Below the pieces are notes generated by a model. The model worked only from the letters and a program-made list of their open reading frames with translations. It did no database searches and had not been told where the DNA came from. Below are positions 41,418-59,500 of a DNA stretch of 64,000 nucleotides, piece by piece. This DNA comes from Solea solea (taxonomy: Eukaryota; Chordata; Actinopteri; Pleuronectiformes; Soleidae), in assembly GCF_958295425.1 (NCBI RefSeq), contig NC_081140.1, positions 10,811,433-10,875,432 of the forward strand. Reading direction: 5' to 3'. How positions within the stretch are numbered: the first letter of the stretch is position 1; each line of letters begins with the position of its first letter. Position numbers and translations under genes: made by a program.

Positions 41418-44228
41418 ACAGCATTTTATTTGTGCAAACAGTCATGAGGTCAGCTTGTATTTGTACTAAGGGTAGTGCAGCCAGCTCCTAACATGCTTCA
41501 CAGGAGACACATCTAGGAAGCGTTTTCATGCCAGATGAGAACAGTGCTATCCACATGTTAATACCAGGTGTGAATGGAGTCTCTGAATGCTTTCTCCTGA
41601 GTGATTGGTTTTTGAGTGGCATGTGGATGAGACGCTCTTACTCTCAGACTAAATAAACAATTAGATCAGTCAGATCAGCTTGGCGTATTTAAGTGACATG
41701 AGCTGGTATCTTCCTTGTCCGAGTGGTTTTTCCACTGGAGGCACTGTCAACTCTGAATGCCACTAATGAAGCTAAGATAGTATCTGACACTGGAACATGG
41801 AAAGGCTCAAAGCTTTGCATCCATGCATCATATTGATCTACTGACACAGAAAGATGGATAAGATATAAGATAGCTGTGTGTGTATTTACTATATATTCAG
41901 CCAAAATAAATGGATTGTGTGAGTGTGTTTCTGTGGTCACACCTGACCCATAAATGACTGAAGAGATCTTTTTTTCCTCCTCAGATTATGGGAGGCGCTG
42001 AGCCGACTCTGTACCATGGGTCAGTGTGGTACACTCCTATAATAGAGGAGTGGTACTACCAAGTGGAGGTGTTAAAGCTGGAGGTTGGAGACCAGAATCT
42101 GGACCTTGACTGCAGAGAGGTAAATTTCAACCTCTCATGTTTCCTACCTCAGACTGTTAAAATTATTCCAAGCAGTCGTACAGGCATTATTGATGAGCTG
42201 ACTGTATACGAGTAACAGCACAGAATTGAAAAAGAATCTGCAGTTCTGGAAGGAAATGCTAGCCAGTTTGTCATTTTGAGAAACTCCCTCACTTCTATTG
42301 TTTTGTTTGTTCAAGGTCTTCTATAGGAGCCTATTGAGCTGAGAAAACCCCTGCTGCACTTCACTCTCTTTCTCCCTTTCTTTCAGTATAACATGGATAA
42401 AGCTATAGTTGACAGTGGGACAACACTGCTGCGACTTCCTGTCAATGTCTTCAATGCGGTGGTAGAAGCCATCACACGCAGCTCACTGGTACGCTGATGT
42501 CTCTCCACAGACAATGATGAAACATGTTGTCAGAGCAAAGAGATGCAGAGGAGGATAGCGCACACTCACTGTTCAAGGACGTAGTTGCTTTCAGAGAAAA
42601 GATCAGGACTTTTTCTGCTGTAGAAAAGTGTGTTTGTGTGGCCCCCCCCCCCCATTTCACACATTTTTTCACCTTTTACTACAGCATACAAAACAGTGAT
42701 CAAGGTTAATTTGAACATGAAAGCAGCATTTTCAATTAATTTATCCATATCCTTGCAAGTAAAAATGACATTTGTTGGAAAATAAAAGCAAAAACCTGTT
42801 GCAGGGCTGTACTGACCTCTTTCTCGCTCTCTCTCTTGCTTGCTTTCCTTTTTCTGGGATTCAGATCCAGGATTTTTCTTCAGGGTTCTGGGATGGCTCA
42901 AAGCTTGCATGCTGGATGAAGGGAGAGAACCCCTGGACATTTTTCCCGAAGCTCTCCATCTACCTGAGAGCCACAAACACCAGTCAGTCCTTCCGTATCA
43001 CCATTCTGCCTCAGGTACTCACAATAGATGAACATAAACACAAAGACAAGTCATCCTTTCTTAACAATTACCAGTTCTCATTCATCTCTGTTCACTTGTC
43101 ATCATCTTACAGCTGTACATCCAGCCGGTCACCGAGGTGGACGGCACACTCGACTGCTTTCGTTTTGGATTGTCGTCGTCAACTAATGGCCTGATTATCG
43201 GCGCTACTGTTATGGAAGGCTTCTATGTGGTGTTTGATCGAGCCCAACACAGAGTCGGCTTTGCACTCAGCACCTGTGCAGGTACAGGATTACACAAGAC
43301 CATTACAAAGAAGTGATAGACCTATCACAGTGGTCCAAATAACTGCAGTTTGATTCTGTGTCTTAAACACATGTTAATCTGCTATCATAATCTACGTATG
43401 GCCACAGGCATAGGGTTGTCAACTATGAACAAGCTGCCTTTGAGTAAAACACTTGATATTTAATTTCTGTAATCAGCAATATTTTTATGATCAAGTGATA
43501 AAAAAATCTCTCAACTGATTTTAACAAAATCCTTCCAAACATATTTTCTCATCTTTACATTTATACATCACCTGTTCTTAAATTGGCGAAGAACATATAT
43601 TTAATCTGTCATCTAAACTGATGTTTATAAATCTTGACTAAAAGAAATCACTTATTCTCCTTGGCGTTCCCTGACCATGTATAAGAGCTGGAAGTTGTAG
43701 TGTTTTGTACTTTTTAGTGACCTTGTTTCTATGTTTTATATTGCTTTCACTTTACATTGTTTCATATCTTTTCGGTTTTATGTGGTTATGAACAGCACTT
43801 TGGTCAATTTGTTTTTAAATGTGCTACAGAAATCAATTTGGATTGGCTTGGAAGTGGGATACACATTTAGCGATACAATTTCAAATCTGCAGTTGATTGT
43901 TCTTTATCTTTTGAAACAATATCCACATGACTTATGTTTATATATTTCTACAACTCTTCCCTCCACCCATCTTGCATTTCCTGCAGTTAGAGGTGGAGTG
44001 GCTCTATCAGAGATAACGGGACCTTTCTCAGCATCTGACGTGGCGGCCGACTGCTCCAGCGGCGTGCTGAAGGAGCCTTTGCTGTGGGTCATCTCCTACA
44101 CCTTGATGGCGATCTGCGGTGTGGTCCTCATCGTCCTGTTGCTGCTGCTGGTCCTTCCCTGTCGCCGCAGAGACCACTTCGGAGAGATAACGGACGAGTC
44201 ATCACTGGTCCGTCATCGTATCAAATGA
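33997..44228 (+). CDS. bace2: BACE2, beta-secretase 2 (complete, 9 exons)
   Basis: BACE2 is a type I membrane aspartyl protease (memapsin 1, theta-secretase) of the pepsin family that cleaves APP-like and other membrane substrates in the secretory and endosomal system. Exons are 33997-34290, 38781-38869, 39184-39400, 40759-40890, 41985-42119, 42387-42488, 42865-43014, 43113-43281 and 43987-44228. All are GT-AG and in phase, giving 509 residues (human about 518). Seen: hydrophobic signal peptide at about 1-24; flap-side GYYIEMSIGTPGQ; first catalytic motif DTGSS (Asp104); second DSGTT (Asp298); IGATVMEGFYVVFDRAQ near the end of the catalytic domain; one TM helix at about 461-487; and a short cytosolic tail ending DESSLVRHRIK, as in BACE2 rather than BACE1. 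The start has a strong Kozak context (ACAACCATGG). Nothing is truncated. Confidence 0.97.
34318..34610. mobile_element. Third, diverged copy of the AATCGATTA-ended element
   Basis: Starts with a TTTTGATAATCGATTAATAG end and includes ATTTGTGGACAAAACAAAAC. It begins only some 30 bases after the exon 1 donor of BACE2. Confidence 0.45.
36826..37060. mobile_element. Second copy of the AATCGATTA-ended element, inverted
   Basis: Contains TTTGTGGACAAAACAAGACA, AACATCATCATGTGGAGGTT and ACACTGATCGACATTTT, the reverse complement order of the 56600-56950 copy, and ends with GTTA repeats and GCAGCCCT. Confidence 0.6.
38781..38869 (+). CDS. bace2: BACE2 exon 2: first catalytic aspartate
   Basis: 89 bp that begin LNILVDTGSSNFAVAA, the N-lobe aspartyl protease motif. 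Acceptor TTTCCAG, donor GTGAGT. It ends two bases into a Leu codon completed by exon 3 at 39184. Confidence 0.97.
39401..40758. other. bace2: BACE2 intron 3
   Basis: 1.36 kb; contains a LINE-like 3' tail at about 39930-40024 and otherwise nothing recognised. Confidence 0.8.
39930..40024 (+). mobile_element. bace2: LINE-like 3' tail in BACE2 intron 3
   Basis: GTCTTGGCCAGGTCACTCTT, AAATCTCAATGAG and CCTGGTTAAAATAAAAATAA form a 3' tail pattern common in fish LINEs. Confidence 0.5.
40891..41984. other. bace2: BACE2 intron 4
   Basis: 1.1 kb; holds a long CT/CTCTCTTG polypyrimidine repeat (about 41330-41411). Nothing else recognised. Confidence 0.8.
41330..41411. repeat. (CT)n polypyrimidine microsatellite in BACE2 intron 4
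   Basis: CTCTCTTG units passing into an uninterrupted CT run of about 35 bases. Confidence 0.9.
42387..42488 (+). CDS. bace2: BACE2 exon 6: second catalytic aspartate
   Basis: 34 codons starting YNMDKAIVDSGTTLLRLP. DSGTT is the C-lobe catalytic motif. Acceptor TTTCAG, donor GTACGC. Confidence 0.97.
43282..43986. other. bace2: BACE2 intron 8
   Basis: 0.7 kb AT-rich intron between the end of the catalytic domain and the TM exon. An open frame running in from 43731 is not coding upstream of the acceptor at 43986. Confidence 0.8.
43987..44228 (+). CDS. bace2: BACE2 exon 9: juxtamembrane stalk, TM helix, cytosolic tail
   Basis: Follows a phase-1 junction (G|TT, Val). It encodes SEITGPFSASDVAADC, a Leu/Val/Ile-rich TM helix, a basic stop-transfer CRRRD and the tail ending RHRIK, then TGA at 44226-44228. 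Open reading upstream of 43987 in this frame is intronic. Confidence 0.96.
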
Positions 44229-45805
44229 CTGAGAGGGACTGGAGGGGTGAACGGGATGAACGGGCAGGGACACAGAGATCAGAGCCCCTCCACAGCAGTG
44301 GAGAAGGGGTTGAGCCTGCATGGACCAGTGGCACATGGCTCTGAACGTCTGACTGACTCAAGACTGCACTCATCTGCTTTGGCCTCAAGAGGTAGCCTTA
44401 ACAGACCAACTGCCTCTTAAAGGGAAAGTCCACCCTAAAAACACTGAAAAGTGGACTTCTTGAAAAACCAACAACTGTCAATGTAGTCATTATTACAGTT
44501 CCCTGCTTCCTTCTTACTCTCAAGGATAGTTCATGACAGCTTTTGTCATATGTAGACAATGTGACATGGAGAAAGACATCGAGCATAGAGGAAGAGCAGG
44601 TTAAAGATCTTAATGCCATGTGGCTATGGGACAGCGTTTAGTGATGTTGTGGCTGGCTGCTGACAGTATTGGTCTTTCTAATGACACACCAAAAACCTGG
44701 GTGAAGTATTAGAGGGCACTCAAGTCAAGTTCCGGCTTGGCAGAGCACAAAGGTGATCACGGACACAAACAGAAAGGTGAACAAAACTATGAATCACTTT
44801 ATGATGCGGGGCAGTTTAAGAATGTCTACAGGTAAAATGTGTTCCTTACAGATAATCAATGTGGATTAGCAGTGCTTAAAACATTTTCCAGTGTTACTCA
44901 AGTCAAAGATGAGACCTTTGAGTGTGCCTTTACAGCAGAGTGTGTTATCAACAGATCTTTCTTTTAGCCTTTTCTTTTAAAGATCTAACGACAGCTGTTT
45001 ATTTCTACTACCGTCTTGTATGTTTAAGTTAACCTCCAATCAAAATAATGTCTGAGTCTGTTAAAGTTATGGGATGAAGCTGCTCAGTCAGTCACTGTTC
45101 ACAGGAAGGAGTACTACACATGTTTGCAGTGCAGCCTGAAGTGCCTTTAGGTCTCTGTTCAGTGCTTTATGAACAGCAGACTTATTCTGCACTTTTTTCT
45201 TAAGTTAATCAAAAGTGTAATAGAACGTCAAAGACCAATATTTCTAGATCTATCATGCAATTTGTTATGAATGTAATGTACTATTTACTAATACTGCATA
45301 CATACAAGTTTATATTTAAATTTCTTTGAATATGGTTGTATTGTTCTGAATCTTCTCATTTTAGATGTTCAAGGGTGCATATTTATACATCACATTTTAT
45401 ACAAAATCAAACACTAAAATTAGGAGCCAAATGTTTTTTTTTTGAAACTGAAAAAGACTACTTGGTTTTCTGTGAACCAATTAGCTTTCCATGTATTATG
45501 CAATATGATGTTTATAGTGTCCTGACACTCGAAACACTTTGATAGTATTGTAGAAGTCAGTGATACAGGTTCATGGAACATGGTGAGACCACAGACTGTG
45601 CTGCACAATCATTCTGAAACTATCTGTGCCTTTAAGCTGAGAATCCTGTGATTTGAGCTCCATGAACGCACGACTGTCGACCAAATCGTAGAGTTGGAAA
45701 GTGAAGGTACACTTGAATTTTTGAATGTTTGCTTATTTATATTGAAAGTGTATTTCCTGTGCCTAAATTAAATTTTCTGCTGTAAATAAAAACGGACCAG
45801 ATGAT
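44229..45805 (+). other. bace2: BACE2 3'UTR with poly(A) signal
   Basis: Follows the BACE2 stop. AATAAA at 45785-45790 is the most likely cleavage signal, giving a 3'UTR of about 1.58 kb. The exact end is inferred. Confidence 0.6.
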
Positions 45806-46462
45806 GGTGTTAGATGCTTGATGTAGTTTGTGGGTGACATCTTGTGTTGACGTGCGGTATCTCCACTGACTGACTGATACACCACGAAATAGTGACGGGG
45901 ACATTTTGCAGCTGTTTTATAGACGACTGAAAGACCTATAATTCACAAATATGATACAAAAAATAAAATATATAGTATGAAAACATGGGAAGAATCTCAT
46001 TAATTTGAAAAAACCAAAGTCTTCATCAACGCTATGAAACTATGAAGATGGAGAGCAGAGCAATGGGGAATAAGTTATATTGTTGATACAGATATTTCAC
46101 TGGAAAAAAATGTGCCTGCACTGTTAAAAATATTGTAAACAAACATTTGAAGTGGCTCTGGCCTTGTCATCACTCATCTTGATGCATCTGTTAACAGAAA
46201 AACAAAAAAAACTATTTCACTGCATGTAATCAATGTCTCCATGTCTCACGACAACAAAATGAAATATCCTAGTGAGAAGAGTAGCTCATAGAATGTCATC
46301 ATGTAAACAACAGCCAGTTTTCAACAAAAGGTTAAAGACCAGTTAAACATAATGTCTGCATTTGGATCACACTTTTGACTTGATATTAAAAATATCCTAA
46401 TAATAATCCTAACTTGTATCAAGAACGTGCTTTGAGTTGATTAGGGTTGAAACAATTAATCA

Positions 46463-46468
46463 TTTATT
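46463..46468 (-). other. tmprss2: Candidate poly(A) signal for the TMPRSS2-like gene
   Basis: Minus-strand AATAAA 62 bases past the TGA. It sits within AT-rich sequence resembling the end of the AATCGATTA MITE family, so the signal may derive from a repeat. Confidence 0.4.
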
Positions 46469-46529
46469 AAATCATTAAAACTGAATTTGAAATTCATCAT
46501 TGCTCTGTAAAATATCTGCTGTAAATGCT

Positions 46530-52197
<5,668 letters not shown>

Positions 52198-53338
52198 TTT
52201 CTGTTTAAATCAGTATCTTTCAATTCACTGATGGATGCAGAGGGAAAAAAAACGTCTTCATGAAATAATTCACTGGTACAAGAGCAAATGAAGCTATAAA
52301 AGAAGTTTCTCGTAGCTCAAAGTCACGAGCGAGATCTATATCAACTCCTCTCACATTTGCCCTGAACTGCTTTGATAACATTAAGAGTTTGCATGATTGC
52401 CTGCGTGCTCACACCCCACACTTCATCAGCATTGGTTTGAAGTTCCACTCCTGAGCACACAACACACACAATGAGGACTGATACTTCGTCTAAACATCCC
52501 ACAGCTGTCACACTTGGAATTGTGGGCACCGTTATACTGAGTATTCATTGGAAAAGTACTACACCACTTGATGAACACACACAGGCAAACACATGAAGCT
52601 TCAGTCCTTGAGTTAATGGGTGACAGAAGGTCTCTCATTTGGACATTTAGAAATGTATGACGTTTGCATTTAAGTGAAACATGTCTTCATTGGAGTACTG
52701 AACTCATCTCTAAATTTGTGTCTTGGTTTATCTTAAACTTCAAACTTATTGAATGAATCAACCTCTAATGTGCTCACAGCTGAACTGAAACAAATTACTG
52801 TTTTATAGAGGAATTTAATGGTGAAGTTAAGTTTATTTAAAGGCAGTTTATACATACATGGTTTTCATGTAAAATAGTATGGGAATGGTTCATCAATTTA
52901 AACATCAGTCCAACAGTGAGAAAAAAAACATTCCAATCAACTGAGTATAAAACAAAATATGTTTGACTTTTACAGAAAAAAAAAATCAAGACAGTGTGGC
53001 TAGTTTAATTGTTAAGAATTAAGGATTTTCAATTCACAGATGAACATTTTCTTCAATGGGTTAAAGTGCAAAGGTTTGTGACAGTGGCAATTACAATACA
53101 ATGATAATCAGTTTATGTTCTTCACTATCAAACAAAAAAAATAATAATATATAATATTATTAAGCTTGTTTGAGTCGGCCACATGTTTTCTCTCATCTCT
53201 CACCACATCACTTCCTTCAACAGCTGAGGAAGTTGAAATGAAATGAGATATGAAAAAAGTTTTAACTCAGCAATTGGCTGAATGTGTCCACTCCCTCATG
53301 AAGGCTGAGGCAGGGACCTTGCGTACCTTCTCTCAGCT
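52198..53338. other. ATM 3'UTR and TMPRSS2-like upstream region
   Basis: Both flanking genes are on the minus strand. A minus-strand AATAAA at 52832-52837 would give ATM a 3'UTR of about 0.5 kb, leaving about 0.6 kb for the TMPRSS2-like 5'UTR and promoter. No promoter motif was identified. Confidence 0.6.
52832..52837 (-). other. atm: Candidate ATM poly(A) signal
   Basis: Minus-strand AATAAA about 500 bases downstream of the ATM stop, read from the plus-strand TTTATT. Confidence 0.45.
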
Positions 53339-53519
53339 CTACACCCAGGCCTGCCATCCTGGGAAGAGTCTGCTGAGGTTTTTGGGGTCCATGGCTTGTT
53401 GAATGAGCAGGTTGACCTGCCCTCCCACGCTGAGCACCGTGCCTTCCTCCACCCCCTTCAGCTTCTCCTGCAGCCGTAGCAGCACCCGCTCGGCCACCTT
53501 GTTAAAACTCTGACTGTCA
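53339..53519 (-). CDS. atm: ATM last coding exon: FATC domain and stop
   Basis: Encodes [20 protein letters not shown], then [18 protein letters not shown] and [10 protein letters not shown], followed by TAG at 53341-53339. This is a complete FATC domain. Confidence 0.97.
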
Positions 53520-56500
53520 CTGCAAGAGAACGAGCATTAAAACTTCAGTAGTACAAACACAAATGAGAAATGTGAGAGAATCATGTGGGGCTAATATCAT
53601 GAATCGGTATTGTGTGAACTCATTTGACGATGGTTTAAATGTAACAGACATTTATTTATATTTAAAAGTTACACACTACGGCTTTTATGAGCAGTGGGAA
53701 ATGATGTCAAAATGACGCAAAAACAAAAAAAGACACCACATATCCTCTATGCGGATCACCTGGATTTACGGTGGTTGTCTATGTCATCTCCCCCCATCGT
53801 GGAGCTCAGTGTTGCATTGAGCTCCTGTTGCTCGTCGAGCTGCAGGTAGAAGGCCTTCAGAGGGTTCATGGTCCAGTCAAACAGAGGGTCATACAGCAGC
53901 ACCTGTTTTCACACATGAAGCAGCACAAAACAATATACGGTTTACGAAAACACACAATGGCAATGCAATTGAGGAACAGCTAATAAATGTTTCTGTCTGT
54001 ATATTTGTGTGTTTGTACCTCAACAATAGTCAGCAGAGCTTCCTGAGAGCTCCTCATCACCTCCATGGTTTTCTCACAACATCTAAACAAGGAAATAGGT
54101 GAAGTTAAGCCACTAAAGAATTATAACACTTTCTTCATTCTGATGGGACTCTGCTGTTCATAAATGTTAATCAATGGGTTTAGATATGTCGTCCTTTTTA
54201 ATTACCCTTATAAGCTGTGTTTCGTTAGAGTTGAGTTACAGTGTCACTGAAAGCAACACAAACCAAAATGTGTAAAACCCTGTCTCCAAAAATAGATTTT
54301 TAACGTGAAGTGGCAAGAATCTAAAATTCTGGCTGACTCAAAGGAAATTTTAGGAAATCAACTTAAACATTTTAGAATATAATCAGAAGTGATTTTAAGT
54401 ATGTACATTAGCAGTTAACAAGATCTGTGGTGAATGCGCTCAAGTTTTTATATTCTTGACAAAAAAGGCATATGTGATGAAAACAAACAACATTCTCAGG
54501 CTTTATTTTCCTTTAACCTTGGTTAATAAGTATTAAAGAAATATCTACCATCAGAACACAATCTCAGTATTCACAAACTCCTCCCTGACTCCTCCTCACC
54601 TTCTGAAGACTCCCTCTACACCAGTGATGCCCATCCCGTCCACAATGTCCCTGGAGAGTCTGAAGGGAACAGTTTCTGGTGTGGGGAGGATCTTCCCCTG
54701 CTCAAAGGCCACACCTGAAAGGTAAAAGCATGAAAAGGCATCTTTAGATTTGGAAAACAAAGATGTGAAGAATAAATATATGATAGCTAATATGATGGGT
54801 AACTATTGAAACAAAAGATAAAGTGATGTATAAATAGATCTCCTACAAAGCCATTTCTACAATGATTTCAAACCAAAAAACCGCTGTGTTTATACTGTAT
54901 ATACTGTAATATATATCTATATCTATATATATATGTATTACACAAACAAGAATAAAACATACCTAAATCAATGTGCACCAGTTCAGCAGTCTGCTCATCA
55001 ACCAGGATGTTCTGGACGTGTCTGTCACCCAGACCCACAATGTACCCAACTGTAGACACAAAAAGACGAAAGCATCTGCTTCAAACCTAATTCACGAGTT
55101 AATTCATGATTTCAATGCAGCCACCCACTCATGGATTAAACCCATTGAAAACCCCTAACAAATGTGCCTACAAATTTGAAATTTGAGTAAATACCCTGTT
55201 GAACAATTCACTTTTAACTTCCAACTCAGACGGAGGAAATAGGGCCCTGTCTTATGCTCAGTGCAAAGCGGCACAAACCACAGCGCAAGTGGCTGCCAGG
55301 ACAGCAGGCCCCTCCTTTGCATAAAAGCCTGACAGGGAGAATACACAGCATGTAAATAGCTAAATTGGAGTCGGCCACTTTAGGCTCAAAATGTTTTTTG
55401 TTTTGTTTTTATGTTGAGGTTTGTAGGCATGCATGCACTGTGCAACAGTCTTCGTCAATTGAATGACATTATTCTCATGGTACGCTACCAGGTGAACTCA
55501 TATACCTATAGAGGAGGTTGCCACACTGCGTGTGTAAGCCAGGCGTTTCTCCATCCACACTGCTGGATCCAGGAATCGCTCCATGCAGAAATACCTGAAG
55601 ACCGGCTTGAAGTTCTTGCACACATCAGTGTAGGCCTGGAGCTTGTCATCAAACCCAAGTTTGTGAGCCTCCTACGCATCGTGATAGACGATAGAAGACA
55701 ACAGAGCAGGTTTTCAAATTTGCTATCAATCATGCCAAGTGCTTTTTTTAAATTTAGTTTAAATTTCCTATTACTTTCATCTGAATTTCCAATGATAAAT
55801 CTGCAGTTGTACAGGCAACTGTAGTTCATTAATTATTAATTCCACAGTAGCACAGTGATATGCCTGAGCAGTACCATCATCTTCTTGCGGCAGGATAAGT
55901 GGGCCCAGTCCTGGGGTCGGAAGCGTTTATGGGCTCCTTTATTGGAGTCCACCAGAAACTCCCCGATGGGAACAGTGCCTGAACACCATTCCAACACACC
56001 GCTACGCTGCGAGAATGGCACAACCTGAGGATAAAGCACAAGTGCGATTTTGTGCAACATTATTGACATTGTACTGTTGATCTACTTTAGATGAATGAAA
56101 AATAAAGTTTCATAGGTGAGAGAATAATGTGTATAACCTTGTAGCGCCTGATGTTGAGCTTCCTCTTACGAGTGTCTGTGTTGCGCTGCAGCAACATGGA
56201 GCACATGCCAAAGACCTGTTGCATCACCGCGTCCTGCCGCAGGTCATCCTGGCCCTATTTATGTGAGGATAACATACTGTTATAGTATTTTTTGAAAGCT
56301 TTATTCTTAGTGTGTTGGATACAATGAGATAGTGAGTGCAAAACTCCAGTGGTGCTTAAAACAGTACACATAAGAAACAACTAATAAAACATGACACGAC
56401 AAAGAAAAGCATGCAATAAATGAAACATGAACAAACGATTTTATAGTTGATTGTAACAGAAGTACTCTTTAATCCGATGTTGATCAAGTCTTGGCAACCA

Positions 56501-59500
56501 TAAACCAGTCTTACTTACGCGGCAAGTACGCCAGATAAAAAAAAATTAAAAGCTAAGAGGATAAGCACCAGCCACGCATAGGTTTGAGTTGAGCCTCAAC
56601 TGTATTACTAACTGTATTATTTTCATAATCGACTAATCTGTCAATTATTTTCTCGATTAATCGTTAGGTCCATAAAATATCAGAAAACCTTAAAAAAATG
56701 TTGATCGGTGTTCGTCAAACCTGGAAATGATGATGTTCTCAAATGTCTTGTTTTGTCCACAAACCAAAATGATTAACTTTTAATGAGTTCTTTGTTATCC
56801 AGAGCAAAGAAATTAAGAAAATACTCACATTTAAGAAGCGTAAACAATCAGAAATCTTGTTTTAATCATGAAAAAAGCTTCAAACCGATTAATCGATTAT
56901 CAAAACAGTTGTCAATTAATTTAGTAATCGATTAATTGTTTCAGCTCTAAAATGTTTTATGCAGGTTATCTCTTTAATAAAAGCATCCAAAATATGTATG
57001 TGTGTTGTATATAAAACAGGTTTTATTGCACAGTATTTCGATATTCTGGGCCTATAATATATATGCAGGACATACCAGTGAGTGTACCTAGTGTTTATAA
57101 TGTATCTGGATTTTTGTGTTTAATGACACTTGTTCTTGTTTTTAACATTGTTAATGTATAAAAGTAAACAAACACGAAAAACAAACTGCAACAGTGTTAC
57201 TTCACAACGATGGTGGTGATGAAGTGGTGAATTATTAGCCTTTAAGTATTTCCACAAACACACGCGCACACTTCTGAGGAATGTCTTCATTATAAAGCTA
57301 TTTGTACAACAACATACTGTGTGTTTGTCCTGGTACAAAGACGGGATTAATTATTGCCAACGGCTTAAGTGAAATGAAAAGAAGAAAGGTGTGAAGTGAA
57401 TGGGTTCCTGTCAGCACTGGTCACACATTAATCTTACACGATGGCAATCTCACAAGTTGTTTTTTCTTCAGCCAAGAACACACACATACAGTATTATTAC
57501 AGAGAAGAAAATGTCTTTGCACGTCTGCAACAGAAACATGCTTCTAACGCTAAGACACACATGTACCTTAACCAGCTGTCTCCTGCTCTTGCCATCAGAG
57601 CCGACACAGTCAATGATTTTGGGGAGGTTGACTCCTCCGGCCAGGCGATACTGGGGCATGAAGGACCTGATAGTCACCAGGGTGTCATAGCAACCAGTTG
57701 GATCCACCTATTTAACAAAATGAAGAAAAACAAAACTCTTGTTATGCTCACAAAAATAAGGCTGGACACAAAACTGATAACATGTCGCTTAACATTTAAT
57801 AGGGTTTCTCCTTGGCTTTCACTTCAGGATAAGAATAGTCAACCTATTTTTACCATTTTATTATTTTACTATCTAGAAATAAAGTTGACTTGACTTCAAT
57901 ATAAAGTTTGTATGTGAGCTAAATGTGTTATTCAACAAAATCATCAGTCAATTGCTGAGAGCAAATCAAATTAAATAAAGCTTCTTGCACTTGAAAAAAT
58001 TTGAGAACTTGAGAACTGCTCATCTTCTTTAGCTCTCTCTGAGACAACACCTTGTTACACTTTTCCCAACAACAATTAATGTGGATAATAAAAGGTGATG
58101 TGGTCCATAATTTTAACCTTTATCTCCATTGTGGGGATGACAACTTCATCCAAGTCTTTGATCTGCATGATGGGCTGATCAGCAGGGATGGGAATAGCTT
58201 CTATAGTCAAACAAGGAAAAAAAACAATGGGTCTACCTGAGCAGTTCTTTGTCCAAGCATACAATATACATACTTTACATTTTCATTTTGTTATTATCCA
58301 GCATTCTAATTTTTCCATGCTCTGCTTACTTACTCTTCTCGGTCTTGTGTTTACTGGCATCCATGTAAGCCAAGGTGATGTAGGCATCACACAGACGCTC
58401 GATCCCTCGAATCATCGGACCTCGCTTTTTTCTGATCACACTGATGATCTTTCTGGCCACTTCCGAACGCTCCTGCCCCAGAAAAACCTCACTTGTAAAA
58501 GCAGAACTGTGTAGCTCTACAGATATGTACTTTAGACAGGTAAATACAGTATAGGAAGAGGTTTCATATTTAATTATTTACAAGACTATCAAGATTGGTT
58601 TATGATAAATATTAATAAAATAACAATTTAAAAAAATGATGGTGTCTTAATAGTTTAAGCTGTTCATGGAAGAGGTAAACGTATACCAATATAATATGTA
58701 TACTATGTAAATATCTGAAAAAGATTGATTTTAATAAAATTCCCACCAAATCAAACTGTGATTGCTGCCTTGGAGTGCTCCTTGATGCCCTGGTCCTGTT
58801 GAAGTTCTCGTCTTTGTTGGCGTTCACCAGAGCAAAGATGATGAAGAGCGTGTGGTGTGGGTGCTCCTGAGAAGCTCGGCAGATCAGCTGAGGGCAGAAA
58901 ACGTTGCAGGAAAAGTAATATGATCAAATACAGCACTTTAATGCATCATCAGGCAAATATATTTGGCATTTCAGATATTTAAGCATTACGTCATAGAGCA
59001 CATCACTGAAGCCTGTATCCTCTGCAATACTCGTTATCTTGGTTCCCATGCGAGCAGCCAGCTGATACATGAGAGGCAGAAACTTGTAGGAAGGAATCTG
59101 CTTCACCCCTTTCTGAAACACAAAACAACACTGACCTTACATTTAACCAAGTGGTGTTGATTCCCCATGTGTTTATGAGTGCCTTTACTCTGCACATGAA
59201 ATACTGGACTACTGAGAGATAATGGTATTGATAACCAACCTTCATCATGTCATTTACAGTTCTGACGTCAGCATTCTCCAACCAGAGTGAAGCCAGGCGG
59301 AATACCCAGGTGTCGTGCTCCTCTCCCTGCTCCAGACACTGAATGTAGTTCTCCACCGCCTTACAGAGGAAGCGCTGTTTGTCCAACTGAAGGTTAGACA
59401 GGGCCTTCTCGTCCAACTCCACCTCTCTTTGCACCTTTATTGTGTATCTGCAAAGATATATCAACAGGTAAGGAGAGTGAGGGATCCAAAGTTATCCTAA

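Noticed and set aside
43731..43986. Upstream extension of the BACE2 exon 9 reading frame
   Set aside because: Intronic: exon 8 already encodes the preceding conserved sequence and a CTGCAG acceptor ends at 43986.
57441..57893. 150-codon plus-strand open frame
   Set aside because: Antisense shadow across an ATM exon and its introns; it has no recognisable protein.
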